The translations under genes and the position numbers were made by a program. The notes below the pieces were generated by a model. It saw only the letters and a program-made list of their open reading frames with translations, had not been told where the DNA came from and searched no databases. Positions 62,711 to 64,000 of a stretch of DNA of 64,000 nucleotides are shown piece after piece. The first letter of the stretch is position 1. Every line of letters begins with the position of its first letter. The DNA comes from Sphingobacterium athyrii (GTDB taxonomy: Bacteria > Bacteroidota > Bacteroidia > Sphingobacteriales > Sphingobacteriaceae). The stretch is from assembly GCF_003071065.1 (NCBI RefSeq), contig NZ_QCXX01000001.1, positions 496,001 through 560,000 on the forward strand, read 5' to 3'.

Positions 62711-63820
62711 ATGGCACTAAGAACGATGACTTTAAAACCTATCCTTACATTTATTACAGCAGCTACATTATTATCGTCCTGTGGAGGTAACCAAGAACAA
62801 CCGCAAGAGCAGGCAGTTACTGTTGACTTTATCGAACTATCCCCTGCACAGGCGGAAACAGAAAAAAAATATCCCGGCACATTAGAAGGTACGGTCAATG
62901 TTGACGTAAAAGCTCAAGTAACGGGTTATCTGGAGCAGATCTATGTGAAGGAGGGGGATTACGTCACCAAAGGCCAAGCCCTTTTCAAAATAAAAGCAGA
63001 TGTATATAATGAACAAGTTAATAACAGCAGGGCAGCTTATCAGGCAGCGCTGTCCGCAGAGCAAAATGCCAAACTGGAAATTGAAAAAATCAAGCCCTTG
63101 GTAGAAGGTAAGGTGTACACCGAACTTCAACTTAAAACTGCCGAAGCAAATTACGCTGCTGCAAAAGCTCAGGTTGCACAGGCACAAGCGGCCTTAGGCT
63201 CCTCGCAAATCAATGCGCGATTTACCTTAATAAATGCTCCAGTAAGCGGATATATCGGGCGGATCCCAAATCGTATCGGAAATCTGATTACGGCTGCAGA
63301 TGCAACACCGTTGACAACATTGTCTGAAATCAATACCGTGAACGTCTATTTCTCCTTAAGCGAAGCTGATTTTATAACCTTTATGAAGGACCATAAAACA
63401 AAATCATCTCAGGATGATGCAACATTGATCCTGGCTGACGGTACAGTCTATAATCACCCTGGAAAAGTAGAAATGGCCAGCGGTAATATTGATAGGACGA
63501 CTGGTAGTATGACACTAAAGGCAATCTTTTCCAACCCGGACAAAATACTTCGTTCAGGCGGTTCAGCCAAAGTTGTCCTAAAAAAGGCTCATGACAATGT
63601 ATTGTTAGTTCCCATGGCAGCTGTTAAAGATATCCAGGACCGCTATTTTGTTTATGTCATCGGAGACAAAAACAAAATTGCCATGAAACAGATCGAGATT
63701 GCCGGAAATACGGCCAACGAGTATCTGCTCAAATCAGGTCTAACAGCGGGTGAAAAAATCGTAATGAATCGAATTGATATGCTTAATGACGGAATGCAGG
63801 TTCAACCTACTAAGAAATAA
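62711..63820 (+). CDS. RND efflux membrane-fusion protein (second pump)
   Basis: A 369-residue adaptor lipoprotein with its lipobox at LLSSC (Cys24); the ATG at 62726 (MTLKPILTF) is an alternative start. It is similar along its length to the MFP at 52785, e.g. GYLEQIYVKEGDYVTKGQAL against GILEQIYVDEGAKVSKGQAL. The helical hairpin (QVAQAQAALGSSQINARFTL) and barrel are complete. It lies behind the LytS/LytTR genes and before a second RND gene, and its operon is the likely target of that two-component system. Confidence 0.95.
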   Translation: MALRTMTLKPILTFITAATLLSSCGGNQEQPQEQAVTVDFIELSPAQAETEKKYPGTLEGTVNVDVKAQVTGYLEQIYVKEGDYVTKGQALFKIKADVYNEQVNNSRAAYQAALSAEQNAKLEIEKIKPLVEGKVYTELQLKTAEANYAAAKAQVAQAQAALGSSQINARFTLINAPVSGYIGRIPNRIGNLITAADATPLTTLSEINTVNVYFSLSEADFITFMKDHKTKSSQDDATLILADGTVYNHPGKVEMASGNIDRTTGSMTLKAIFSNPDKILRSGGSAKVVLKKAHDNVLLVPMAAVKDIQDRYFVYVIGDKNKIAMKQIEIAGNTANEYLLKSGLTAGEKIVMNRIDMLNDGMQVQPTKK

Positions 63821-63856
63821 GAACCTGTAGTAGATTTATCTAAAATTTAAAATAAA

Positions 63857-64000
63857 ATGCTGAAGAAATTTATTGACAGGCCAGTTTTGGCAACTGTTAT
63901 ATCTATCATATTTGTCATACTCGGAATCATCGGTCTACTCAGGTTACCACAGACACGGTTCCCGGACATCGCTCCACCCACTGTCCAAGTGACAGGAAGT
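63857..64000 (+). CDS. RND efflux transporter, N-terminal part (runs off the window)
   Basis: The frame starts 36 bases after the second MFP gene (MLKKFIDRPVLATVISIIFV) and remains open for 48 codons to the window end. The N-terminal residues match HAE1/AcrB pumps and are close to the first pump in the window at 54000. The rest, and any OMF gene, lies outside. Confidence 0.93.
   Translation, partial: MLKKFIDRPVLATVISIIFVILGIIGLLRLPQTRFPDIAPPTVQVTGS

Noticed and set aside
1..64000. CRISPR arrays, insertion sequences, tRNA or rRNA genes, phage genes.
   Set aside because: I looked for regularly spaced repeats, transposase-like frames, cloverleaf patterns and phage structural genes and found none that I could support. 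A covariance-model search for small RNAs was not possible.

Overview
The window is about 40% G+C and comes from a Bacteroidota chromosome, most likely Sphingobacteriaceae and plausibly Sphingobacterium. The evidence is an ECF sigma/FecR pair in front of a SusC/SusD pair, many lipoproteins with Bacteroidota-type lipoboxes, few Shine-Dalgarno sequences, promoters of the TTG-N20-TAnnTTTG type, a BBP2 porin and a split KdpD. The genus is an inference from gene content. I saw no rRNA, tRNA, CRISPR array, insertion sequence or prophage.

Layout. Positions 158-10599 hold a nutrient-uptake locus: FecI-like sigma factor, FecR anti-sigma, STN-type SusC, SusD, an IPT/NHL surface lipoprotein and a right-handed beta-helix lipoprotein. 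Positions 10658-17653 carry housekeeping and accessory genes: acyltransferase, DinB, GNAT, YqaE-like protein, alpha/beta hydrolase with an SRPBCC protein, and lipoproteins. Positions 17984-23710 hold one 1908-residue DUF4011/SF1 helicase/Vsr-like nuclease/DUF3320 protein with a transglutaminase-like N-terminal part. Positions 23771-27647 hold a translationally coupled small operon (helical protein, GNAT, helical protein), two envelope proteins and a DUF1266-like protein. Positions 28182-30889 hold an ArsC-like reductase, an AraC regulator and an aldo/keto reductase.

Positions 31064-40343 are a complete minus-strand kdp potassium-uptake locus. In transcription order it has two microproteins, a third copy of the small helical protein family, kdpF, kdpA, kdpB, kdpC, a BBP2 porin, a soluble KdpD sensor and a separate HAMP/PAS histidine kinase. 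No KdpE-type regulator is present. Positions 40730-50601 are mixed: methyltransferases, a DUF1080 lipoprotein, an S41 peptidase, a divergent nitroreductase/HxlR pair, a TrxR-like flavoprotein, a DUF1349 protein, a LuxR regulator and DinB. Positions 50703-52004 encode a GHKL ATPase that seems to lack a C-terminal domain.

Positions 52108-58640 are a TetR-MFP-RND-OMF efflux operon with three copies of a likely TetR operator. Positions 60616-64000 are a LytS/LytTR two-component pair followed by a second MFP-RND pump that runs off the window, with a LytTR-like direct repeat between them.

The most unusual material is (1) the three-member small helical protein family shared by the GNAT operon and the kdp operon, (2) the kdp microproteins missed by ordinary ORF calling, (3) the giant helicase with a transglutaminase-like triad, (4) the shortened GHKL ATPase, and (5) several well-defined regulatory DNA patterns. 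None of these is proven to be a new system.
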